Origin: an uncultured Gemmatimonadota bacterium
Lineage (GTDB): Bacteria > Gemmatimonadota > Gemmatimonadetes > Gemmatimonadales > Gemmatimonadaceae
Direction: 5' to 3'
Length of the DNA: 64,000 nucleotides
Assembly (NCBI GenBank): GCA_902825965.1
Contig: CADEDA010000005.1
Location: 3,409-67,408 of the forward strand
Under the pieces are notes generated by a model. It was given only the letters and a program-made list of their open reading frames with translations. It did not search any database and was not told the origin of the DNA. A program made the position numbers and the translations under genes. This document shows positions 9,352 through 19,420 of this stretch, piece after piece. Position 1 is the stretch's first letter. Each line of letters opens with the position of its first letter.

Positions 9352-11157
9352 TCAGCGCGACCGCAGCGACGACACCCCGCCCTTCACCGCGTCCACGGTC
9401 ACGGTGAACGGGCCGGCACCCTGAACGATCCACTTCACGCGCACGGCCGAGTTCCCCGGGATGTTGCGCACGCGGATCGTGGCCGGGTCGCGTTTCTGCT
9501 CGGTCGCGTCGCCGGTCACGGGATTGTCGATCACGAAGCCGGCCACCACGCGCCCGCCACTGAGGGAGATCAGGTCGGGACGCGTGATGCTGTTCTCGAC
9601 GTCCTGCTGCGTGTGCGTCGGGGCGAGCCGCGTGTTGAGCACCACCGCGGTCACCTCGGTGAGTCCGCCGCCCAGGCTGCGTGTGGTCACGGAGTCCACG
9701 CGCACCAGGGGCATCTGCGCGGTCTGGAACAGCGTGAACATCATGTTGCGGTGTCCGTCGCTCTGCAGCAGGAATCCCGGCTCGACGCGGCCGAAGTTCT
9801 TCTTGGTCCCGCCGATCTCGACCTTGCCGTACTGCGGGTGGTCGACCTCGGTCCACTCGACCATCGCCTCACCCATGAGCAACAGCGAGTTGAAGCGTGA
9901 TTCCGTGGTCTGGTAGCGCCGGTTCTGCGCGCCGCCGCCCGGCCCGCCGCCACCCTGCTCCTGGCGATTGAAGTAGAGGAAGGGCGTGAACAGCTCGTTG
10001 GAGAACGTGAGGATGCCCTTCGCCCCGTAGAACCAGTCGAGCTCGCCGCCCCAGACGATGTAGAGGTCCTTCCACACGATCATGTAGCGGTAGCCCGGGA
10101 GGATCTCCTCGCCGGCGCGGCCGATGACGTCGTAGACCTGCACGTCCTGCGGACGGTACTCGTCCTGCGGCACACCCGGGCCGCGGAGCAGCATACCGCC
10201 CGAGTTGTGGTAGCTCTGCGCCCCCGCGATGTTCGGATGCGCCGTCACGAACCTGATGACGTTCTGCGTCTCGACCAGCGACGTCGGATACGGATCGGAG
10301 CCGCCCTGCACGTACTGCGGCATCCAGCGCCAGGGCCAGTTGCGGTTGGGATCGTATCCGCCGTCGGCGTCCTCGTTCACGAACCCGTCGCCGTCATTGT
10401 CGAACCCCTCCTGCCCCAGCAGGTCGTACTCGCCCTGTTCGCCGGGCAGCACGGGGATGAGGAGACGCGGGTCCTCCGGCGACACCTTGAAGCGCCCGTT
10501 CACGTTCCGGCGGCGCATCTGCGTGATGTGCCCGTCGCCGTTCAGGTCGTCGAGGTTGTCCTCGTCGACCCGCCCGTCTCCGTCGTTGTCGCGCGGCGCG
10601 AGGCCGGTGCGCGGCGAACTCGCCGTGTTGGGCTTGTGCATGAAGTGGTCGCGCGCGTCGGGATTGATCGACGGCACGATGTACAACGTGTACTGCGTGA
10701 GCAACGAATCCACCGCCGGCACCCGGTCGGCCATCTCGGCCAGGTACCAGGCCGTGTACAACGAGAACTCGGCGCCCTGGATCTCGTTCGAGTGGATGTT
10801 GCCGTCGATCCACATCGCCGGTTTCCGATCGGCATCACCGCTCTTGAAGTTCGAGACGGTGAGCAGGAACATGTCGCGTCCCTGCGTGCTCTTGCCGATG
10901 CTGCCGAGCTTGACGCGCTCGGGGTGTGCCGCCGCGATGCGGCGTGCGATCTCATGCAGTCCGGCGTGGTCGTAGAAGCGGTCCCAGTGCACCGCGACCT
11001 TGGGGTTGGGCGGTGCGCCCAGCGCCGCGAGGGCACCGGCCACCGGTACCTGCGTCGCACGCGGCGTCGGCGGTGTGGTGGGCATACCCTGCGCGGCGAG
11101 CAGCGCGGGACCGGCGAGCAGCGCGAGCGCCGCCGCGAGGGAACGGATCGTCGTCAT
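9352..11157 (-). CDS. Secreted M14 zinc carboxypeptidase with calcium-loop insertions (active-site complete)
   Basis: This 601-aa protein has a signal peptide ending in LLAAQ (about 23). The M14 fold shows zinc ligands His122 and Glu125 (NIHSNE) and His317 (SYHNSGG), the substrate-binding NRN at 271-273, and a candidate catalytic Glu in TFSNELF. Inserted in the catalytic domain are Asp-rich loops (DNDGDGRVDEDNLDD at 190-204, LNGDGHI, and DNDGDGFVNED at 253-263), typical of calcium-binding dockerin or thrombospondin-like repeats. The C-terminal 170 residues look like a beta-sandwich. It should trim peptides outside the cytoplasm. It lies 6 bp after its degenerate paralogue and is likely co-transcribed and perhaps complexed with it. 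Confidence 0.9.
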   Translation of the reverse strand: MTTIRSLAAALALLAGPALLAAQGMPTTPPTPRATQVPVAGALAALGAPPNPKVAVHWDRFYDHAGLHEIARRIAAAHPERVKLGSIGKSTQGRDMFLLTVSNFKSGDADRKPAMWIDGNIHSNEIQGAEFSLYTAWYLAEMADRVPAVDSLLTQYTLYIVPSINPDARDHFMHKPNTASSPRTGLAPRDNDGDGRVDEDNLDDLNGDGHITQMRRRNVNGRFKVSPEDPRLLIPVLPGEQGEYDLLGQEGFDNDGDGFVNEDADGGYDPNRNWPWRWMPQYVQGGSDPYPTSLVETQNVIRFVTAHPNIAGAQSYHNSGGMLLRGPGVPQDEYRPQDVQVYDVIGRAGEEILPGYRYMIVWKDLYIVWGGELDWFYGAKGILTFSNELFTPFLYFNRQEQGGGGPGGGAQNRRYQTTESRFNSLLLMGEAMVEWTEVDHPQYGKVEIGGTKKNFGRVEPGFLLQSDGHRNMMFTLFQTAQMPLVRVDSVTTRSLGGGLTEVTAVVLNTRLAPTHTQQDVENSITRPDLISLSGGRVVAGFVIDNPVTGDATEQKRDPATIRVRNIPGNSAVRVKWIVQGAGPFTVTVDAVKGGVSSLRSR

Positions 11158-11163
11158 CGCGGC

Positions 11164-12879
11164 CTACCTCGCACGAAGGGTGATGGTCTCGGTCACTGCA
11201 CCCGTGTTGGGTGCGCCGACCCGGAGCGTGAGGGTCGCGCCGGCATCGCCGACGACCACCCACTCGAAGCGTTGGGTCCCGCCGGAGCCGCGGAGCGACT
11301 CGATGAACTGCTGCTTGCGTCCGCTGCTCAGCGTGATGCCGGTGGGAAGCGCGAGCTCCACCATCACGCGTCGCGGCAGCCGCGAACGGGCACCGATGGC
11401 CGCGTTCGTCGGCAGATAGTTGGTGTTCACCACGTCGGCGGTCAGCCGCCAGACGCGCGGGCCCACGCTCGTGACGGTCACGGGGCCGGCGAGCTGCGTC
11501 CTGGGCAGCATGCGGGTCAACTCGAGCACCCATCCGGCCTGCTGCAGGCCGAGGGAGTCGAGCGTCGCTGCGGCGGGGTTCAACCGCGCGAACGGCGCGA
11601 AGCCGCCGACCTCCACCGGCTTGCCGTCGATGGTGAGGCCCGCGACCTCCTTCCACTCGACGAAGCCGCTCGGGTCGTGGGCCTTCAACCAGCGGTAGTC
11701 ATTGCGCTCCGTGGCGATGGGATCTGGCGTGGGGGCGCGACGGCCGGCCGCGGTGTCGGCCGGTGGACGACCGGGCCACCAGACGCGCGAGCCGAAGGCG
11801 AAGCGGCCCATGTGATAGTACGCCCACGAGAGCGGGTCGCCGTTCTCTGCGGCACTCACCGGATCGATCGCGGCGACCGGCCGCGGCGCCTTCTTCGCGA
11901 TCTCGGCGTACCAGGTCGCGTCCTCGGGGAGGATCGCCGTGAACGGACCGCCGGCCGAGGTGCCCTGCGGCGAACCGCCGATGCCCGGCGTGCGTCGGCC
12001 TTCCCACGGCTTGATGAGGTTGTCCTGCATGCCCAGCACGTAGACGGCGGCGAGGTTCGTCCGCGCCGTCACGAACTCGGCCACCGCCCGCGTCTCCGCG
12101 GCGGAGAACTGATGCTCACCGGCTCCGGCCACGAAGAACTGGTAGTTGTTCGCGAAGTTGATCGAGGGATCCGTCCCGCCGGGTCCATCCTCGTTGTAGA
12201 GTCCGTCCCCGTCGTCGTCCCGGCCCTCGATGTAGAGCTTGTAGAGACCTTGCTCGCCTTTCAGCGGGTCCGCGCGGCGCAGGAGGGCGGGATCGACCGG
12301 ATCGGGCATCCATTCCCCGCCGCCGCCGGGCCCCGTCCGCACGCGCATCATCGTGATCATGCCGTCGCCGTTGAGGTCGTCCGCGGCGTCCTCGTCCACG
12401 ACATGGTCGCGGTCGTCGTCGGAACGCTCGTCGTTCCCTCGGCGCTCGTGCCTGAGCGTGGCGAAGTACGCCTCGGCGGCATCGGGATTCAGCCGCGGGA
12501 CCACGTAGAGCGTGTAGTCCGTGAGCAACGCCCGCGTCGCGGCGTCGCGCTGCACCCGGGCGGTCACTTCGCGCACGAGGCGCAGCGCCACCTCGCTCGA
12601 GGCGAGCTGCGGGCCGAAGGCGCCCGCGAGGACGAGCAGCCCCGGCTTCTCGTCCGCGCCACCGATCCGCAGCACCTGCACGGGGCGACCGCCCGGTGAG
12701 GTCGCGAGCGTGGTGACGCGCACGAGTTGGGGGTTCGCCCGGCCGATGGAATCGACGACGGCCGCGAGGCGCGCGGCACTGTGGTAACCGGCGGTCCGCG
12801 ATTGGGCGCCGACCGGCGCGGCGGCGACGAGGACCGCCGCGAGCGTCAGCGCGCGGCGGAGGACTGGTGTGAGCGGCAT
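11164..12879 (-). CDS. Secreted M14-like protein lacking zinc ligands (pseudo-peptidase)
   Basis: This 571-aa paralogue of the downstream gene has a signal peptide ending in APVGAQ. It keeps the M14 layout, including the calcium-type loops (DDDRDHVVDEDAADD, LNGDGMI, DDDGDGLYNED). The zinc motif HSNE is ASSE (Ala93, Glu96), the NRN substrate motif is SIN (239-241), and the third ligand region reads VLGMQDN with no His. It is therefore very unlikely to be a zinc peptidase. A scaffold, a substrate-binding partner of the active enzyme or a decoy role are possible; this is inference. The ATG at 12879 gives a clean signal peptide and lies 28 bases below a TAGATT element. Confidence 0.85.
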   Translation of the reverse strand: MPLTPVLRRALTLAAVLVAAAPVGAQSRTAGYHSAARLAAVVDSIGRANPQLVRVTTLATSPGGRPVQVLRIGGADEKPGLLVLAGAFGPQLASSEVALRLVREVTARVQRDAATRALLTDYTLYVVPRLNPDAAEAYFATLRHERRGNDERSDDDRDHVVDEDAADDLNGDGMITMMRVRTGPGGGGEWMPDPVDPALLRRADPLKGEQGLYKLYIEGRDDDGDGLYNEDGPGGTDPSINFANNYQFFVAGAGEHQFSAAETRAVAEFVTARTNLAAVYVLGMQDNLIKPWEGRRTPGIGGSPQGTSAGGPFTAILPEDATWYAEIAKKAPRPVAAIDPVSAAENGDPLSWAYYHMGRFAFGSRVWWPGRPPADTAAGRRAPTPDPIATERNDYRWLKAHDPSGFVEWKEVAGLTIDGKPVEVGGFAPFARLNPAAATLDSLGLQQAGWVLELTRMLPRTQLAGPVTVTSVGPRVWRLTADVVNTNYLPTNAAIGARSRLPRRVMVELALPTGITLSSGRKQQFIESLRGSGGTQRFEWVVVGDAGATLTLRVGAPNTGAVTETITLRAR

Positions 12880-12907
12880 GGAGCCTTGGGTGTGGGTGGC
12901 ACTGCCC

Positions 12908-12913
12908 AATCTA
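12908..12913 (-). promoter_or_regulatory. Putative -10 element of the M14 gene pair
   Basis: TAGATT on the minus strand, 28 bases before the ATG. No TTG at 19-21 bases upstream. Confidence 0.4.
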
Positions 12914-12976
12914 CGGGCGCCGCACAGCGAGTGCTGTACGGCGTGGCCCGCGGCCGCGGGGACGGGCCCCGTCGCG

Positions 12977-14128
12977 CTAGGAGACGGTCGAGCGGATCAG
13001 CACGCCGCGCTTGCCCAGCTCGGCGACGTAGCGCTCGCCCGGCATGCACTCGTCGGGTGTATGCACACCCGCCGGCTTCACGGCACCCTCGGCCTGCAGC
13101 TGGCCCGTGATCGAGAGCGAGTACCCGGTGGTCCGCATCATCGCGCTGATGCCGTGCGCCGCATCGTAGCGGTCCACCAGTTCGAAGGTGTGCGTCATCG
13201 GCTTGCCACCCTTCGTGCCCTTCACCACCACCCGCAGCGCCACCAGGTCGGGGCTGTTCTTCTTGGTGAGCCGCGGCTGCATCTGCGCGATCGCCACCTC
13301 ACGCGGCACCACGCGCGTGCCCTTCACGTCCACGGGCTCCAGTTCGAGCAGCCCGAGCTCGCGGATCGCCTCCATGATCCGCGCGTGCCCCGGATACCGC
13401 AGCGTCTTGTACTCCATCGTGGGGATCCTCCCCTCGTAGCGATGGGCCATGGTGGAGAGCCCGCCGGCGGTGTGGAACGCCTCCAGCTCCCCCACCGGGG
13501 CATCGAACCGCACCGGCTCGATCTCGCTGAGCGCCTTCACCGTCACGCGCTTCCCGTCGCGCACGACCCACGAGAGCGTGGTGTAGTAGTCGAGCACGCC
13601 CTCGATCGAGTAGACGATCTGGTACTTGAGCGGTCCTTCCGGCTGCTGCGGCAACCCGCCGACGAAGATCCGCACGGACTCGGTGGCATCGAGCCGGTCG
13701 ATGCCCAGCTGCGCGAGGATGTTCACCATGCCGGGCGCCAGCCCGCAGTCCGGCACGATCGTCACGCCCGCGGCGTCCGCCTTGGCCTGCAACTGCTTCT
13801 GCTGTTGCACGATCTCGGTGTTGCCGCCGAGGTCGCAGAAATGCGCCCCGGCCGCGATCGCGGCCTCGCTCATCGGGAGGTTGAAGTAGTACGGCAGCGC
13901 GCACATCACCGCCTGCACGCCCGCCATGGCCGCCGCGACGGCCGCGGCGTCCTTCACGTCGAGTGTGATCAGCTTGAGCCGTGTACCGCCGACGTACGGC
14001 TGCAGGAACGCCGGCAGGCGATCCACGTGCTGATCCGCGAGCCGCACCTCGGCCACCGCGGGGTTCTGCAACAGGTCATATGCACACGCCGAGCCCTGCA
14101 GGCCGGCACCAAGGACGAGCATCCGCAT
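12977..14128 (-). CDS. Saccharopine dehydrogenase / lysine dehydrogenase family oxidoreductase
   Basis: This 383-aa cytosolic NAD(P)-dependent enzyme starts directly with the Rossmann motif RMLVLGAGLQGSACAYDLL. The middle has the family's GLAPGMVNILAQ stretch, where the domain closes back on the dinucleotide site. The length and the very short N terminus resemble lysine 6-dehydrogenase and bacterial saccharopine reductase-like proteins better than the fungal bifunctional enzymes. Substrate cannot be settled from sequence: lysine, saccharopine or carboxynorspermidine are candidates. ATG 14128 was chosen because the Rossmann fold begins there and CGGAGAACGTC supplies a ribosome site. The gene is divergent from the CoA-binding gene. 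Confidence 0.85.
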   Translation of the reverse strand: MRMLVLGAGLQGSACAYDLLQNPAVAEVRLADQHVDRLPAFLQPYVGGTRLKLITLDVKDAAAVAAAMAGVQAVMCALPYYFNLPMSEAAIAAGAHFCDLGGNTEIVQQQKQLQAKADAAGVTIVPDCGLAPGMVNILAQLGIDRLDATESVRIFVGGLPQQPEGPLKYQIVYSIEGVLDYYTTLSWVVRDGKRVTVKALSEIEPVRFDAPVGELEAFHTAGGLSTMAHRYEGRIPTMEYKTLRYPGHARIMEAIRELGLLELEPVDVKGTRVVPREVAIAQMQPRLTKKNSPDLVALRVVVKGTKGGKPMTHTFELVDRYDAAHGISAMMRTTGYSLSITGQLQAEGAVKPAGVHTPDECMPGERYVAELGKRGVLIRSTVS

Positions 14129-14172
14129 GACGTTCTCCGAACGAGGGGTATCACCCGCACTGACAGCCCCGC

Positions 14173-14178
14173 AATTTA
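14173..14178 (-). promoter_or_regulatory. Putative -10 element of the saccharopine dehydrogenase-like gene
   Basis: TAAATT on the minus strand, 44 bases before the ATG, in an AT-richer patch of the 81-bp divergent spacer. Confidence 0.35.
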
Positions 14179-14209
14179 CCTTGGACTTGTCCGACTTTTC
14201 ACCCCTCGA

Positions 14210-14647
14210 ATGCCTGATTCCCCCCAGCTGATCACCTCCGACGACGGGATCAGCGCCCTCCTCGAGCGCGTCCGCACCGTCGCGGTGCTCGGCATCAAGC
14301 CGCCCGAGGCCGGCGGCCCGGCGTTCTACGTGCCCGAGTACGCGCAGCGTGCGGGCCTGCGCATCATCCCGGCGCCCGTCTACTTCCCGGACGTCACCAC
14401 CATCCTCGGCGAGCCCGTATTCCGCCGCGTGGCCGAGATCGGCGAGCGAGTGGACCTGGTCGACGTCTTCCGCCGCAGCGTCGACATCCCGGCGCATGTG
14501 GACGACCTGCTCGCGGCGAGACCCCACGCCGTGTGGTTCCAACTCGGCATCCGGAACGACGACGTCGCGGCCCGGCTCGCGGCCGCAGGCATCGCGGTGG
14601 TGCAGGACCGCTGCCTGCAGATCGAACTCAAGAAGCGCGGGCGCTGA
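14210..14647 (+). CDS. CoA-binding protein (YccU/CoA_binding_2 family)
   Basis: This 145-aa single-domain Rossmann-like protein carries the features of the small CoA-binding family related to the succinyl-CoA synthetase alpha N domain. These are TVAVLGIKP near 23-31, VDLVDVFRRS (81-90), VWFQLGI (108-114) and VVQDRC (130-135). Family members bind CoA, but no reaction is firmly known. The ATG at 14210 gives the full domain; a much longer upstream open frame is not coding. It converges with the retropepsin-like gene, with only 15 bp between stop codons. Confidence 0.88.
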   Translation: MPDSPQLITSDDGISALLERVRTVAVLGIKPPEAGGPAFYVPEYAQRAGLRIIPAPVYFPDVTTILGEPVFRRVAEIGERVDLVDVFRRSVDIPAHVDDLLAARPHAVWFQLGIRNDDVAARLAAAGIAVVQDRCLQIELKKRGR

Positions 14648-14662
14648 GCCGGCGGGCGCGGC

Positions 14663-15712
14663 CTATCGCGCGACGACCACCGTGGACTGGCGCGGATCGA
14701 GATGCCAGCGGGCACCGCGCAGCAGCGTACGGGCCGCCGGGCTTTCGATCGCCACCGGCGGGCGCCCCACCTGCGGCACGAGCCAGAGACCCGGGAACCC
14801 CAGCGCGAACGGGATCTGCTCTACCGCTGCCGACGCGGGAGCCGCCTGCGGCGCCGCGCGTGCCGCCGCCGGGACTGCCGCCGAGACCGCCGCCGGGACC
14901 GTGACCGTGCTGAGCTGCTCGTCGAACTGCAGCTCCAGGGTCCAGACCACATCCATTCCCACGCGCACCTCATCCGCTGGCAGCGCCGGATCCACCCGCG
15001 CCGCGAGCCCGCCGATGCGGCACTCGCCGATCCAGACCTCCGGGAGGAGGAGTGGCTCGCCGGCGGTGGACGGCCGCTCGCGCTGTCCCGCGAAGCGCTG
15101 CGGCTGCAGCGCGGCATCGTCCGCCCGGGCGATCGTGATGCCCTCGACGCGGGGATCGATCACGGCACGCCGCTCACCGGCGCGGCCTCGGATCACGAAC
15201 GCGCCCAGCGTGCGCCCGTCGGTGTGGAACGTGAACGGCACCGTCGCCGGCACAGTCGCCGGCACGTCGTCCGGGTCGCCCGCGCGGGACGCGAGCCGTG
15301 CGCGTTCGCGCTCACGCTCGGCCGCAGGGAGGCGCAGTCCGGGGATGCGCCGACGATCGATTTCGGGCCGATAGGCCGCGATGGTCATGAGCGCCTGCGC
15401 CACGGTTGCGGTGTCGGCGCCGAAGCGCAGCGCCTCCGCGAACAGGACCTCGGCGATGGTGAAGCGGCCTCGCGAAGCGAGGTAACGCCCCAGGGCCCCG
15501 CGCGCCTCCGGGGCCCGCGGGGCCCGTGCGACGTCCGCGTACAGTGTCTCCTCCATCGCCCGCAGCCGCCCCTGCGCGAACAGCGACTCCGCCCGTGAGG
15601 GTGGCGGCGGGTCGATGCGGGTGTGGCGCGCCGCGGGGAGTTGGGCGGCGAGCGCGAGTGGCGAGACGCAGAGCCACAGCATCGCCGGTCGGAGGCCCCG
15701 CGCGACGGTCAC
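14663..15712 (-). CDS. Secreted protein with degenerate retropepsin-like domain
   Basis: This 349-aa protein has a signal peptide ending in LALAAQ. Residues about 35-110 look like tetratricopeptide-type helices. From about 160 the sequence has the layout of bacterial retropepsin-like proteases: a beta strand, then AVIDPRVEGITIARADDAAL where the family has a DTGA active loop, and later VGMDVVWTLELQFDEQLSTV where the family has the GMD..L....I strand pair. The catalytic DTG is replaced by IDP, so protease activity is doubtful. The assignment rests on pattern likeness and is tentative. Its ATG overlaps the TGA of the M1 peptidase gene (ATGA), so it is the last gene of a coupled operon. Confidence 0.65.
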   Translation of the reverse strand: MTVARGLRPAMLWLCVSPLALAAQLPAARHTRIDPPPPSRAESLFAQGRLRAMEETLYADVARAPRAPEARGALGRYLASRGRFTIAEVLFAEALRFGADTATVAQALMTIAAYRPEIDRRRIPGLRLPAAERERERARLASRAGDPDDVPATVPATVPFTFHTDGRTLGAFVIRGRAGERRAVIDPRVEGITIARADDAALQPQRFAGQRERPSTAGEPLLLPEVWIGECRIGGLAARVDPALPADEVRVGMDVVWTLELQFDEQLSTVTVPAAVSAAVPAAARAAPQAAPASAAVEQIPFALGFPGLWLVPQVGRPPVAIESPAARTLLRGARWHLDPRQSTVVVAR

Positions 15713-17360
15713 GGCGTGGTGAAGATCCCGAGCAGGTCGGCGCGCGGATCGATGCGGATCGACGTGGGGGCGGTGGGGAAGGTTCCGCGCAGCGGCAGTT
15801 CCGCGCGTCCACTCGCGGGCACGAGCACAGTGGCCTCCGCCTTCACGCCGTCGGCGAACACGAGCTCCACGGTGAGCGGCAGGCGGTAGGGACCGAAGCG
15901 CTCGCCCTGCTCCACGACCAGCGTCAGCGTGCGGCGCGCCGCGTCATGCACGGGCCGTACGCGCAGCTCGGCGAATCCCGGCCGTCGCAGCCATTGGTCG
16001 AAGAACCACGAGAGGTCCCGTCCCACCTCGCGCTCCATCACCGCCCGCAGGTCGTCCGTGAGTGCGGTCCCGTGCAGCCGCGGCGTCCAGTAGGCCCGGA
16101 TGGCCCGGAAGAACGCCGAGTCGCCGACCTCGCGCCGCAGCATGTGCAGCACGAACCCGCCCTTCTGGTAGCTGTTCGCGTTGAGCAGCGCGAGCAGCTC
16201 GGTCTGCGCGGTGTCGATCACCGGGCGGGAGGTCGCGACCTCGGCGCGCAGCACGGCCGTCCGGATCCCCTCGCGTTCGGCGCGGAAGGCGCTGTCGCCG
16301 AGCGACTTCTCGGTGTAGAGCGCGGCGAAGTACGTCGCGAAGCCTTCCGAGAGCCAGAGGTGGCCCCACTCGCGCTCGGTCACCGCGTCCCCGAACCACT
16401 GGTGGGCGACCTCGTGTGCGATCAGTCCCACGCTCACGCCCGCCGGGGAGCGGAAGAGGGCGTCGTTGTAGAAGATCGCCCCTGCGTTCTCCATGCCGCC
16501 GAAGCGCGTGGAGCTCTGCAGGTGCGCCAGCTGCTCGTACGGGAAGGGCCCGACGGTCCGCGCGAAGAAGGCGACGATGGAGTCCGCCTGCGAGAAGTTG
16601 CCCGGCATCGCGCCCGCTTGCTCGGGCGCCGTGTACACACGCTGCGGCACGCAGCGTCCGACCGCCGCGAGCCCGCAGGCCGTCTGGCCGAGCTCGGTCG
16701 CGGTGAGCGGCGCGGCGGCGATCACCATGAGATAGGTGGGGATGGGCGCGGCGGTCGCCCAGGTGCTGCGCGTGCGGCCACCGCTCGCACTCTGCGCGCG
16801 CGGCGTCCCGTTGGCGACGACCGTGCGTCCCGTCGGGGCATCGACGACGAACTCGACCAGGGCCTTGTCGGACGGATGGTCATTGCTCGCGAGCCAGTGC
16901 CGCGCGCGGTTGGGCCAGTTGTCGCCGAACGCACGCCAGCGCCCGGCACTGTCCGTCGAGATGATCAGCCCGTCGGCGGGAGCGCCGTCGTAGCGCAGGC
17001 TCACGCAGGTGGTGTCGCGCGGCGGCGGCGCGGTGGGGCTGATCGGCGCGCGCCCGTCGACCACGAACGGTGCGAGCGGGATACTGACCACCTGGCCGTC
17101 GTGCGTGGGTGTCGCGGCGACGGCCTTGGCGTCGCAACCGACCGTCGCGCCGCGCACCGTCATGGGCGCGAGGAGGTCGAGGCGCAGCGCGTCCACTCCC
17201 GGCGCGCGCACGAACCTCACCTGCGTCTCGCTGCGGATGGTCCGTCCGGTGTCGGGCAGCGTGAGTGCGAAGCGGTACCGCAACACGTCCACGCCGGGCT
17301 GCTGCGCCGGCAATGCCGTCGCGCCGGCGAGCAGGGCGGCCACGACCCACGTGCGGCGCA

Positions 17361-17361
<1 letters not shown>
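15709..17361 (-). CDS. Secreted M1-family aminopeptidase
   Basis: This 550-aa zinc metallopeptidase has a signal peptide ending in ALPAQ. The GAMEN-type motif is GGMEN (288-292) and the zinc site is HEVAH (316-320) with the third ligand Glu339 (LSEGFATYF). It should remove N-terminal residues from peptides in the periplasm or outside. It is shorter than the 850-aa PepN type because it ends soon after the catalytic domain. The start ATG at 17361 overlaps the kinase stop (TGATG), and its own stop overlaps the next gene, so synthesis is coupled in both directions. Confidence 0.93.
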
Positions 17362-18437
<1,076 letters not shown>

Positions 18438-18439
18438 GC

Positions 18440-19420
18440 TCACGCGGGCATCCCTCCGTCGCCGATCAGGGCGCGCAAACCATCCCATTCGATGTTGCCG
18501 CCGCTGAGCACGCACACGGTCGGACCCTGCACGGACACCTTCCCCTCGAGCAACGCGGCCACCGTGATCGCCCCACTCGGCTCCGCGACCAGTTTGGTGC
18601 GGTCCAGCAGCATCTGCATGGCGCAGGGCAGTCCGCCGTCCTCGATGGTGACGACGTCGTCGAGGTACTGCTGCAGATGCTCGAAGTTGCGCGTGCCGAT
18701 GCGTACCGCAAGGAGTCCGTCCGCCAGGCCGCCGGGATTCGCCGGGATGGTCACCGGCGCACCTTCGCGGCGCGCGGCCGAGTACTTGGGCGAACCGGCG
18801 GGCTCGACGCCGATCACGCGGGCACGCGGCGCGAGCAGCTTCACCGCCGCGGCGACACCGGAACTGAGTCCGCCCCCGCCGATCGGCACCAGCACGGTAT
18901 GGACGTCCGGCCGATCCTCGGCGATCTCGGCGCCGAGGGTGCCCTGCCCCGCGATGATCGTGGCGTCGTCGAACGGCGGCACCATGGTGAGCCCCTCCGC
19001 CTGCTGGATCTCGGTGGCCTTGGCCATCCGTTCGGCGGTGGTGACCCCTTGGTAGAAGCAGCGGGCGCCGAGGCGCACGGCGCCGTCCTTCTTCGCCCGC
19101 GGCACCGTGGTGGGCATGACGATCGTCGCCGGCACCCCGAAGAGCTTGGCCGCGAGCGCGACCGCCTGTCCGTGGTTGCCCGAGCTCGCGGTGATCACGC
19201 CCTTGGCCCGCGCCTCGGGGGAGAGCTTGGCGAGGAAGGTGTACGCGCCGCGGAACTTGAACGCCCCGCCGCGCTGCAACATCTCCGGCTTGAGGAGCAC
19301 CGGCGCGCCGAAGCGCTCGGAGAGTGCGTCGAAACCGAGGAGCGGGGTGCGGACCGCGACGCCGTGCAGGATGCGCTGCGCGGCGCGCAGGTCGTCGAGC
19401 GTGATCAGCGCGTCGGCCAA
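18440..19420 (-). CDS. Threonine dehydratase-type PLP enzyme (catabolic length)
   Basis: This 326-aa fold-type II PLP enzyme deaminates threonine or serine to the 2-oxoacid. PLP is bound by Lys55 in GGAFKFRGA. SSGNHGQAVA (79-88) and the glycine loop GGGGLSSG are standard. There is no C-terminal ACT regulatory domain, as in TdcB-like or serine racemase-like members, so substrate choice between threonine, serine and racemisation is open. No in-frame ATG fits; TTG 19420 gives the expected N terminus (ADALITLDDLRAA) and overlaps the upstream gene by 16 bp. Confidence 0.85.
   Translation of the reverse strand: MADALITLDDLRAAQRILHGVAVRTPLLGFDALSERFGAPVLLKPEMLQRGGAFKFRGAYTFLAKLSPEARAKGVITASSGNHGQAVALAAKLFGVPATIVMPTTVPRAKKDGAVRLGARCFYQGVTTAERMAKATEIQQAEGLTMVPPFDDATIIAGQGTLGAEIAEDRPDVHTVLVPIGGGGLSSGVAAAVKLLAPRARVIGVEPAGSPKYSAARREGAPVTIPANPGGLADGLLAVRIGTRNFEHLQQYLDDVVTIEDGGLPCAMQMLLDRTKLVAEPSGAITVAALLEGKVSVQGPTVCVLSGGNIEWDGLRALIGDGGMPA

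Noticed and set aside
12869-14210. Long plus-strand frame leading into the CoA-binding gene
   Set aside because: It is opposite the saccharopine dehydrogenase-like gene and His/Arg-rich; the domain starts only at 14210.
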